A DNA stretch of 64,000 nt from Flaccisagitta enflata. Its lineage: Eukaryota > Chaetognatha > Sagittoidea > Aphragmophora. This document shows, piece after piece, positions 54,832 to 64,000 of this stretch. The stretch lies in NCBI GenBank assembly GCA_965153355.1, contig OZ231128.1, positions 37,758,001-37,822,000 of the forward strand. The letters are read 5' to 3'. The notes beneath the pieces were generated by a model. The model saw nothing but the letters and a program-made list of their open reading frames with translations. It had not been told where the DNA came from and searched no databases. Each line of letters begins with the position of its first letter. Position 1 is the first letter of the stretch. Made by a program: the position numbers and the translations under genes.

Positions 54832-55151
54832 GGACAAAAAAGAAGCAGAAAGAAAAGAATCAAGAAAAAGAACTAGGACCAGCAGGATAGAGACAAAAAT
54901 TGTCACCATTTTTTCCTACGTTTGTTGACATTTCTGGTGTTTAAGTTAAAGCAGTTTCTTCCCTTTTTTTAGTATAACGCGACTACTGTATTTAGCTCAA
55001 AGGTGCACGGATTGCAGTATAGATATCACTTCTGTATTATGGTGCAATTTTCATCACATCTTTTGCACAGTTTTTTACATTAATCTTACTTTACCCTTGA
55101 GCATGACAATGAATGTAATTATCCACGCGCAAAAAACAATAAAGAAAAAAA

Positions 55152-55152
<1 letters not shown>

Positions 55153-55239
<87 letters not shown>
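55153..55239. repeat. (CA)n microsatellite
   Basis: 87 bp of CA. Confidence 0.98.
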
Positions 55240-55240
<1 letters not shown>

Positions 55241-55504
55241 AGAGATTAGGTATCGAGATCCGGCAATCCGTGTAACGGATAGGATATATGGGATAACGGA
55301 TAACGGATAAATCACCATGAAAACCGATTGTTCTTTCCTCCCTTCTCTTTTCCTTCTTCTTTTGTTCTTCCAAGACTTTGCTTTTTTAAGTCGATCTTAT
55401 ACCGCTTTTTGCGCTTCTTAATCTCTGCTCTAACAGTGTTTAGGCCAAAGTATGATAGGTGGAGCAATATCCATCTCTCTACCCTAACTGAAATGAATAG
55501 AAGA

Positions 55505-55605
55505 GGGCCTAGTATAGTAAGTATAGTGACTATAGAAAGTATAGTAAGAATAGTAAGTATAGTAAGTATAGTATGGTAAGTATAGTAAGTATAGTAAGTA
55601 TAGTG
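55505..55605. repeat. AGTATAGTA minisatellite
   Basis: About 11 units of AGTATAGTA and near variants. It follows sequence not found in the left duplicate. Confidence 0.92.
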
Positions 55606-56420
55606 GTAATGTTGTCCATCTTTCATATCGAGGATTTCCATGAGTCAAATGCAATGAACCTTTTACAAAATCTATTCCTTCTACTTAGATAATGTGTAAC
55701 CTTATATAAATAACGTCCAGTTATTTAGGGATAACGACCTTAGCATAAAATGGCGGATTTTTACCATATAACGACCTCATAACGGCCGACCACTGACGCT
55801 CAGTAACGCTAATATCTGACACACACACATGATTACTTAAAGACAATGGGAAAAGAGAAATGACGTTCAACCCGAATAAATCACCTCCCCACCATTGAAC
55901 ACAAAACACTTGAGTGCATCATATAAGCTGGATAAAAATCATGGAGATTATAATTATTTTAAATTTTTTATTGCTCCTGTTATTGAATTCAAATTAATTT
56001 TTAACAAGGCTGAATTCACGGCAAGACAGTCGCGGATGGTTGGGCAGGAGCCGTAAGGCAAAAATCGCACAAAATTCACCTTACTGACCGACATGGCAAG
56101 GCGAAGAGTGGAGTGGAATTAAAATTTCTAAAATGTAATATTGTAAAAATAGTTATTTGTTAAAAAAAATCACAGTATTGGTAATGATAAACTTTAATGT
56201 CAGAACACAAATTGTGAAAGAGCATACTCTGAGAGCAGACAAACCATTTTATGAAAAGAAAAAAAGAAAAAAAGTTATTAAAAAAAACACTAGCATATTG
56301 ACAGTCTTACAAAAAGCTTGCTAAAGAATCAGAAGATAAACTATTTTTAAAAAAGAAAAATAGAGAGAATTTATAATGTTTCTGAACCACATTGTGAAAG
56401 ATGTTCTCAATCTCTTGCTA
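55606..56420. other. Stretch without supported gene
   Basis: AT-rich. It includes the partial dispersed element at 56005-56105. Nothing else was recognised. Confidence 0.4.
56005..56105 (+). mobile_element. CAAGGCC-hairpin element, 5' part only
   Basis: CAAGGCTGAATTCACGGCAA, AGTCGCGGATGGTTGGGCAG, GAGCCGTAAGGC, TTACTGACCGAC. The hairpin end is missing. Confidence 0.7.
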
Positions 56421-57119
56421 GAAGTACCCAAACATATAACCTGCACCACCAACTTCACTCTAAGTTGGCAATGTCTCCTACCAATCAAAAACTACCACCA
56501 ACTCTTCATTATGCACAAAACCTATTTCACACTGTCATACGCATGCCTTTAGAAATATCAGTTTCTTTTTTTTTTTTGTCCTTGAATTTATTTTGCTTAC
56601 ATCTGTTTTAATATTCTGCATTTGTGCTCTCTCTAGACATGGACAGATGAATGTTCGAGCTATTAATTTCTCCTCTTTGAGCATTATTAATGACTTAATG
56701 AGTTTTCTGCCTCAACAAAGAGGAATATATATATGAGGATGGGGAGGAGTGACAGTATGATGGCAATGTTGGGATAAAGTTCAAAGGTTTTATTTTGAAG
56801 ATAATGGTGATCGAGACAATAAAATACATCTCAGAAATGAAGGGACTGATGACTATGCTTCCCACTGGGAAATTTCTTCTCCTGCCCTCATATAACCCCA
56901 TCTCAGTCTTAGCCCAACCTCAGTTCCTGAGGCTCAAATCAACCTTGAGGCCTTTAATCCTAGCTTCTGAGGTCCAAAATTCACCTTGAGGTCTAAGTCC
57001 TGGCTAAGAGGACCAGATCATAAACCTCAAGGCTGGGTGAATTTAGCCTCTGCCACTACTGTCTGACAGCTGATCCAGGTGGAAGAATGATATTAGTCTG
57101 TTTTTTTTTTATGTTTTAC

Positions 57120-57600
57120 TATAAGTTCATATGTACAATTTATGAACAATGGAGAGGAAATCTTTTCCTGAGCGCTTTTTAAAAAAAGTCGATTTTTCTA
57201 CAAAATATAGGGTGGTAATGTAGATTTAGAGTTGTGATACCATTTGATTCCATACTGTTATTCTATGCAAAATTTCTTTTTATTTGATAGGTCACACTAA
57301 ATGGTTTAATACAGAAATAAAGTGTTCATCTTTTGAGCCACCGTTACTTTTTTGTAACGGTGACTTAAAAAATGAAAATTTTAATTCTTCTCAAAAGTAT
57401 AGAGTGCGACCTATCAAATGAAAGGGAATTTTCCCTAGATTAACAATACAGAATCAAAAATTGAGTCAACACATCCCAGTAGAATCTGCATTGAAAATGG
57501 GTCTAATTTTTTTTTTATTTTGAGAATTACTTAAAAAGCGCTCCAGGAAAGATTTTCCTCTTGATTTTTCTTGTATTGTACACATATGAAATTGGCAAAA
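57120..57600. mobile_element. Foldback unit with central hairpin
   Basis: TTCATATGTACAATTTATGA and GAGCGCTTTTTA in the left arm match the right arm in inverse (AAAAAGCGCTCCAGGAAAG, TTGTACACATATGAA). The centre (57341-57364) is a perfect 9 bp stem, CACCGTTAC and GTAACGGTG around six T. Confidence 0.75.
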
Positions 57601-57685
57601 CTGCAAAAACAAGTTATCCAAGCATGATCGCACATGGTCAGCGGCACCCGTTGCCCTGTTGAGTGATTGCTGAGTGGATGAGAGA

Positions 57686-58117
57686 GGCAGCGGCCCCTGG
57701 GGCCGATGTCCTGTAGGACACAGGGGTGAATTTCCATACGTCCTGAAAGGGCATATTTGAGGCCTTAGTAGCAATTTTCCATGATATTCAATGGGAATTT
57801 TGCATTTTTTTCAATTTCTTGTCAATTTGCCATGTTATTCAATGGAAATTTTACATTTTTCTCAGTTTTCATCAATTTTCCATGTTATTCAATGGGATAC
57901 ATGCATTTTTTTGCTTTTTTGTAAATTTTCCATGTTATTCAATGGGAAGTTTGGATTTTGACAATTTCCCATGTTATCCGATGGGAATTTGAGGCTTGGA
58001 AAGCTTCGGGAGGGGGGGACGGAAGGACGGACGGAAGGACGGACGTAAGGACAGACGGACGTATGGAAATTCACCCCTGTGTCCTACAGGACATCGGCCC
58101 TTTGGGGCCGCTGCCCA
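57686..58117. mobile_element. Inverted-repeat unit with 54-bp arms and internal minisatellite
   Basis: GGCAGCGGCCCCTGGGGCCG, ATGTCCTGTAGGACACAGGG, GTGAATTTCCATAC is mirrored at 58064-58117. The interior holds repeats of TTTCCATGTTATTCAATGGG at about 46 bp spacing (57774-57985) and GGACGGAAGGAC repeats at 58018-58060. Confidence 0.85.
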
Positions 58118-59195
58118 AAAACCAGAGTGATGTCATTCTCACCCTGGATCAGCTGTCAGACAGTAGTGCAAGGCTAGGATCTGGGCCTCCAAGCTAGGAT
58201 TTGGGCCTTGAGGCTAGGATTTGGCCCTTGAGGCTGGGATTTGGGCTTTAAGACTGAGATATGGGCCTCGAGACTGAAATTTGGCCTTGAGACTGGGATT
58301 TGAGGGGGAGGGATGGATGAGGAGGAGGAGGAGGAGGAGAAATTTCCCCCGTGTGAAAGCATAGGTCATTGACGCTTTTGAGGCCGCTGCCCTGCTTCCC
58401 CTTCAACTTCAAGCACAACTTACTCAGGCAGGGCATGGGTACCGCTGACCATCTAATGCTTTTGCGACTATTATCCTTGAGGGTTGGTCATAGATCATTT
58501 GAGAATCACAAGGTTTTTCATTTGCTTTTGACGTGATATACAAAAAACAGAGGAATTACAAAATGTTTTTTCATTGCATTTTTCTGAATACTAACAATTA
58601 ATGATTAGAAGTGAAACAATCAACAAAAGCTTGTTAAGCTATGACCCTGATTTAGCCAAATTAGTGGCCGTAGGCTGGAGTGACAAGGAAGCTTGTCGTT
58701 TCGGTATTACGAACATTTTGCTTTTTTTAAAAACCTATTTTGTTAAGTTTTGAGAGGCATGATAGTCGACCGCTTTCTCATCGCTGGTCAAAACTAGTGT
58801 CTTTTACAACTGTATGGTTATGTGGTTTCTCTACACGACCCAAGAAAGTTTTCAAAGATTGATGCAGCAGAATTTCAGCAGAATTTATAAGCAGGATTCA
58901 AACCCGTGCCGATGTTCACTCCCATAATCCCATTAACTTACAAAGCATTTTATATGTGAAAAGAAAAATGACAGTAAAGATAGTGAAAGTGTCTGTCGTA
59001 AAATATATTCTACCGGAAAGTAAGCTTACCAGTGTGGCTCGTTTGAAAGCAGAATGGGTACATAAAGGAAAAGTCATTGGCCGTGAATCAAGGACGATTC
59101 CGCGTACACGCGAATCTTTGTAAAGGAATAGAGACTTTACCTTCTTGGTGCGAGACTCAATACTTAAACAAATTCAGTTTAAGCTCAGAAAAAAA

Positions 59196-59310
59196 CAAGG
59201 CCAAGTAGGCCAATAGGTGCGACGTGGGGACCGTCGAACGAATGCGTTACCGACCAACCGACCAACAGACCAACGGACACAGCCAGTTATAGAGGTGCTT
59301 TGTCGCACCT
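59196..59310 (+). mobile_element. CAAGGCC-hairpin element, AGGTGC-stem subtype, with empty paralogous site
   Basis: CAAGGCCAAGTAGGCCAATA, GAATGCGTTACCGACC and the hairpin AGGTGCTTTGTCGCACCT, flanked by A7 and A5. The left duplicate (13500-13522) reads TTTAAGCTCATGAAATAAAA with no insertion, so this copy moved in after duplication or was removed there. Confidence 0.85.
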
Positions 59311-59901
59311 AAAAAGATTTATACGTATCATACATCTAATGAGTGAATATGCCTAATCTGGGAGAAACAACAAACTTATTTCTAAGCTGCAGGATTGCAG
59401 GTGCGTCCTAGCAACGCTCATGTATCTGCCATGGATGAGTTTTATTCAAATTTTTCAGAAGTATAGGTTTTTTATCTTTGAAAATAGCTTCTTTTTTTAG
59501 TTCGCCTATAAAATAATAAAAAACATGATAATTATCAAGTTAAGATACAGTTGTTCTAAAGAAGGTATTTTTATACAATTTACATATTTATAAACATCAA
59601 GGAAATTAAGAACACTTTAAGAGAATTTCAGGCTAAAAACGGCTAAAAATTTAAAAACACCCAGGCTGATTTGAAATAAGTTGTCTCTTATATAAAAAAA
59701 AAGTGTATCCAATCATCACAGTGATCTATATTTAAAGTAATGACGATACAAATACGCGCTGGTAATAATGAATTTTTCATCTTGCTAGTTAGTTGATTTG
59801 CAGAAACTGCTATTGCTTGGAAAGAAAAGATAAACAAGTCATCTTTCTTCATTTCACATTTCCGAGCCTCGGACTTGGGCACGCGGGAATAGATCATTAC
59901 G

Positions 59902-60051
<150 letters not shown>

Positions 60052-60263
60052 TTTTATTTTTGCTCGTTTGCTCACTGGCAGATTCTCTCACGCACGTTTT
60101 AATAGCGCAAGATCATGGCCGTTCATCGTTCCCTCTATTATTTTCTCTGTCTTCCTTTTGTTTGTCTGTTTTCTTGTCTGTCTGTCTGTCTGTCTGTCAG
60201 ACTATCTGCTTGTCCGTCTGTTTGTCTGACTGTCTGTCTGTCTATCATTCTGTCTTTCTTTCT

Positions 60264-60301
<38 letters not shown>

Positions 60302-60537
60302 CTCTCTTTTACGATAGTTTTTCTTTCCCCTCAAACGATTAAACAAATAGAATCGGCGTCTCCCCGCCCTTTGCAAGGACGCTGCCGGTTTCACGTGCCG
60401 GCGCCGTCTTTACGTTGTGCCAAGACGGCGCTCCAATGAAGGGCGCCCTGGAGGCGAAAATGTGAAGGACGTTCACTGATGCGTCACGGGGACTGCAGTT
60501 TCAAAACACACGGCATTCATTCTCTATTCAACAAAAA

Positions 60538-60744
60538 CAAGGCCAACTCGCAGGCGAGACTAACATTTAGAATGACTTAGAATGACTTGATACAGTAGTA
60601 TACTTTTAAATAACCTAAAATGACATAAAGAAATAAAATTGATAAAAAAAAGTAAAAGTGTGACAAATCGACCGACCAACTGACCGACAGCCCGACCGAT
60701 GGACGGACGGACAAAGCGGGGTGTAGAGTCGCGTGCATGTAACT
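60538..60744 (+). mobile_element. CAAGGCC-hairpin element (paralogue of 14410-14616)
   Basis: Same sequence and position within the duplication as 14410-14616, including the decayed hairpin AGTCGCGTGCATGTAACT. Confidence 0.8.
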
Positions 60745-61069
60745 AAAAATCTTGAAAAAGACATGATTTGCGAGAAAGGTTTTAAGATCAGGCAGCTGTA
60801 CATATATAATCATGCAGTTTTTCGTGATATTATCGACCGTGCCAGACACAGAGCTTTCTTCTCCACGTGTACGTAGATAACATCTCATTGTCTTATCGAC
60901 ACTTTCAAACATTAAAAAGCTATGAAGCCTATGAAGGAAGGGTGAAAAACCGTTTTCCGAGAAAAGTTCTTTTTCTTCTTTTTCTATATGTTGCTCTGCT
61001 AGTCGGTCCGTCCGTTGGTTTATTGGTCGGTTGGTTGGTCCAAAATATCATGGAAGATTAGTACTTTTT

Positions 61070-61288
61070 AGTGGCGGACACGCAACTCTATAAAAGGCTT
61101 TGTCTGATGGTCGATCGGTCTGTTGGTCATTCTTTCAGTCTGTTGGTCCGTGTGCACAAGTTGAAATTTTGGTATCAAGTGTTTCAGATGCTTTCTCTTT
61201 ATGTGTGTGGGGGGTAGTGGGGTTTTGGGGTGTGGATGGAAGTTGAACGCTCCTGTCCACCCGCTCACAACGATATTATGACCCCGCG
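61070..61288 (-). mobile_element. CAAGGCC-hairpin element (paralogue of 14942-15160)
   Basis: Same sequence and position within the duplication as 14942-15160. Confidence 0.7.
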
Positions 61289-61955
61289 TCAGTTGTCGTC
61301 TTTTTCATACGTTTATAGGTCATTGTAAGGTATGTTAGTGTGTCCTGTAGTTTTTAAAGTACTGTTGTAGTGCCCCTGTCCAACCATCCACAACTTAGCC
61401 CTTAGAGCCCTTAGTGCCCTTTGTTCCTTTCTGATGCTCACAGTAATGTTTTCGTGACGTGTACAGCTAAACGTGACTCAATAGGTTGTTGTGTCAGACT
61501 GTCAGTGTGTTGGATAATCAGTCTGGTCTGTAAGTTTGTTGTTAGCGATTTAAAATGCCCCAACGCACCTCTATATCTGGTCATATCCATTGGTTGGTTG
61601 GTTGGGCGGTCACGCTACTCTTTGACAACCTGCCCAGCGCCTATTGGCCCACTTGGCTTTGTTTGTTTGAAAGCGGATTTTAAACCATCCCCACCCAACA
61701 ACATACAACCAAGAAAATTAGATGCCTTGTATCTCTATAAGAGAGTAGCTCTGTCAGTCTGATTGTACGTTCGGAATGCTACCTGCTTTGTCCATTTGTT
61801 TGTCTGTTGGTACATGATACTTTGCTATTTTTTCTTTTTTTTTCACATTTGCGGGTAATTTTTGCATTACCTACACAACATACCCGTGACCACCTGCACG
61901 CGACTTGGGTAGCCATGTATCCGGCCTTGTTTACTTTTGCGTTTCCTTTTTTCAG

Positions 61956-62049
61956 ATCATTTCTTATATCGCCTTTTCAAGCATCAGCGAGTTTCAAGAA
62001 AAATCAGCTGTATGATGAATTGATAAAGAAGTCGAGAAAAAGCGACTGA
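61956..62049 (+). CDS. Possible terminal exon (paralogue of 15829-15928)
   Basis: Frame identical to 15829-15928 except for a 6 bp in-frame deletion before the stop. Same weak status. Confidence 0.25.
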
Positions 62050-62485
62050 TGTCAAATAACATAACAACTCTGCCATGAATCTATGAAAAAGAAAGTTTCT
62101 TATTTCGCTTTGAAGAACCTTTATACCGAGGTTGAAGAAAACATGAAGGGGAAAGCCACAACAACAGTTACTCACACTGGCGAAATGAATGATGAGCTGT
62201 CTTTGAGGTTTCCTTTGATATCACAAATCCCTGACTTTTGTTTGTTAGAGTGTTTTAAGCTAGGGGGTAATGTATAAGAGCAAGGAGCGAGGTTAGGGAT
62301 GGGGATGCGGCAAGGGATAGGCTGGGTTTTGTAGATTTGCACGGATACGTCTTCGTAGAGATTGCAGTGTATCATAATCTTGACCATGTCAACCCGGTGC
62401 AATAAATGGGCCTTGTCTTTTCTTTCCCTGTCCTAATACTATCTGTCAACAGGCAGGCGTGTATGTAAATCATTTCTGCCGAGTA

Positions 62486-62952
62486 CACGCCGTATCTTTT
62501 ATAAGAACACGATTTTTTGAACTGAGGCTCAGCGTTCTTATTTTTAACTAATTTTCAGCCTCAAACGTTCTTAATCTGTTCTTATTTTTGAAGCATTGGA
62601 GATTCTTTATCATAGTTGCTAGCTATTCATGTTCAATGAAATAAATGTACTTTAATCTTAGTCCGTACAAAATTTTGATTTTGTTTTTGATTTTGTGAGT
62701 TATGAATTATGATAAATGTAACTGGTCTGTAAGGTTTGTAACGTCTGTAAGTTAACTGGTTTGTAATTGTTTAGGTTGGAAGATTCTGTGCAAATTTTTT
62801 ATCTTTTCCATAAAAAATTCTATAAGAATATAATTTAGAAAATATTTATTCCAAAATCTGAGCCTGAGCATGTTCTTAAGATGTTCTTATTTTTTCACCA
62901 AATCTGAGGCTGATGTTCTTATAAACAGTGTTCTTAGACAAAATACAGCGTG
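62486..62952. mobile_element. TA-flanked MITE (paralogue of 16365-16831)
   Basis: Nearly identical to the left copy, including both TA flanks. It therefore inserted before the duplication, or was copied with it. Confidence 0.75.
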
Positions 62953-63681
62953 TAGCAAATATTATCAAGGAAAAAATCTTAGCAACACCTAGGAGTTTAT
63001 GGGGATTATTATTGAAAATATCATCTAATTAATCATTGTTATGATTTTTTGACCTTTTATTTCAATAACAATCAATCAATAACAATCCCAGCTAAATCTT
63101 GGCAAAGTGACTCTTTTAGTTTATTCACTTGGTAAAGCATAATCTTATTTGACAATTCATAAGAGATTTTGTTTCGCTGAAAGTTTCCATTGTTTTGCTT
63201 GTCATTTCTAAACGTTTACAACCACAGAAACCAGATTGCGCTAATCTTGTAGATTTTTTGATGTAGATTAATCTGTGAGATAATTTAGATAAACTATGTC
63301 TATTCTTTTTTTTTAACATCAAATCATATCTAGTTCCCCAATTGCCGAGTGGTCTAGCCGATTTCGCGTTTTCAATGGCTTGCACCGACTGAGATTTGTT
63401 TCACTGCACAAAGACTACTTTGCTAAGTTCATAACATTTTTTTGTTTGTTTCTTTATTATCATGACAGATAAACAAACACCAGTTAGATGTTGTTGAGTA
63501 GTAAGGTTGTCCAACTTTCATGATATGGATACGGGTTGATTTACTGTCTAACTGTCTAACTGCCGTACATGGAGCTCAACTGTTTGGGCCTTCCAGCTGA
63601 TGAATAGCCAAGACAAGAAAGTTCACCCGTTCGAGTTCATGTTTTATGAATTCTTACGATTACAAGTATAAACAAATACGC

Positions 63682-64000
63682 TCACAATGCAGTTGATTGA
63701 TTAGTTTCGGAAGAAACGGTCAAAACTGTCTCGTTTCTTCGTTGGACATTTCTCGTTTCGTCAAATTCGTCGTTATGACCGCGACTGTAGCATCTGCAGA
63801 AACAACAACAGCAACAGCAAAGGACCTGACACAGAGCGTGACGAAAATCTTTTGACAAACACGCGTAAATGATGATATTAATGGTTGAATTCACTAAGTT
63901 ACAAACATTATTAGCAAATGTCAAATCTCTATATTCAAAACAAGACCCCGCCCCGTTGCTTAAAATCAAAACCTGTAAACAAATATCGGGGACCAGACAA
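63682..64000 (-). CDS. Rhodopsin-like GPCR, second copy, cut by window edge
   Basis: The C-terminal 105 or so residues (part of TM6 through TM7 NSTINIIIY, helix 8 SKDFRHAL, the Cys cluster and the tail ending NQSTAL) are identical in sequence to the receptor at 17562-18848. The rest lies beyond position 64000. With the left copy it shows tandem duplication of the receptor. Confidence 0.85.
   Translation of the reverse strand, partial: CLVPDICLQVLILSNGAGSCFEYRDLTFANNVCNLVNSTINIIIYACLSKDFRHALCQVLCCCCCCFCRCYSRGHNDEFDETRNVQRRNETVLTVSSETNQSTAL

Larger units (their letters stand above)
56820..58445. mobile_element. Nested inverted-repeat complex
   Basis: The outer arms 56820-57085 and 58145-58445 are diverged inverse copies (TGTCTGACAGCTGATCCAGG versus CCTGGATCAGCTGTCAGACA) and relate to the palindrome at 42541-43006. 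Inside lie two further inverted-repeat units, at about 57120-57600 and 57686-58117. It occupies the place of 5.3 kb of different sequence (7.5-12.8 kb) in the left duplicate. Confidence 0.75.

Overview
This window is intron-rich, microsatellite-laden invertebrate (metazoan) nuclear DNA. The evidence is spliced genes with GT-AG introns whose phases agree, a seven-transmembrane receptor, a fucolectin-type lectin gene, a non-LTR retrotransposon, several TA-flanked MITEs and very long (CA)n, (GA)n and (GAT)n tracts. There is no bacterial gene organisation. The species cannot be named from the sequence; repeat-rich lophotrochozoans or crustaceans would fit, but that is only an impression.

Layout. 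0.5-2.2 kb: a decayed minus-strand protein relic. 2.2-7.5 kb: the left copy of a segmental duplication, carrying an orphan terminal lectin exon (6217-6348), three pogo-type MITEs and a hAT-like insertion nested in another inverted-repeat element. 7.5-12.8 kb: CTGCCG/GCCGAT repeats, microsatellites and MITEs. 12.8-18.85 kb: continuation of the duplication and a rhodopsin-like GPCR on the minus strand (two exons, 18848 to 17562). 19-26 kb: dispersed elements and giant CA/CT tracts. 26.1-31.7 kb: a non-LTR retrotransposon with an intact endonuclease-reverse transcriptase ORF, followed by purine-rich broken ORFs. 32-35.7 kb: old repeats and a possible dead lectin exon. 35.85-54.83 kb: an 11-exon plus-strand lectin gene, reconstructed here from splice sites and phase. 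53.2-64.0 kb: the right copy of the duplication, ending inside a second GPCR copy.

The two duplicated blocks (2.2-18 kb and 53.2-64 kb, same orientation, 46-51 kb apart) show that the window is part of a tandem array whose unit holds one lectin gene and one opposite-strand GPCR. The right 4.4 kb of the duplication (13.6-18.0 versus 59.7-64.0 kb) is almost identical, while the rest differs by roughly 10 percent or more, which suggests recent gene conversion or a second duplication over the receptor.

The most unusual signal is a family of short dispersed elements, about 20 copies in 64 kb. On the sense strand they begin CAAGGCC and end in a short hairpin followed by A-rich sequence. The hairpin stem varies between copies with compensating changes on both sides, and a subterminal copy of the stem sequence near the 5' end tends to carry the same variant. 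Two insertions are present in one duplicate and absent from the other. Three copies in antisense orientation lie directly upstream of splice acceptors or acceptor-like sites. I do not recognise this family. All functional statements rest on reading by eye, without database searches.
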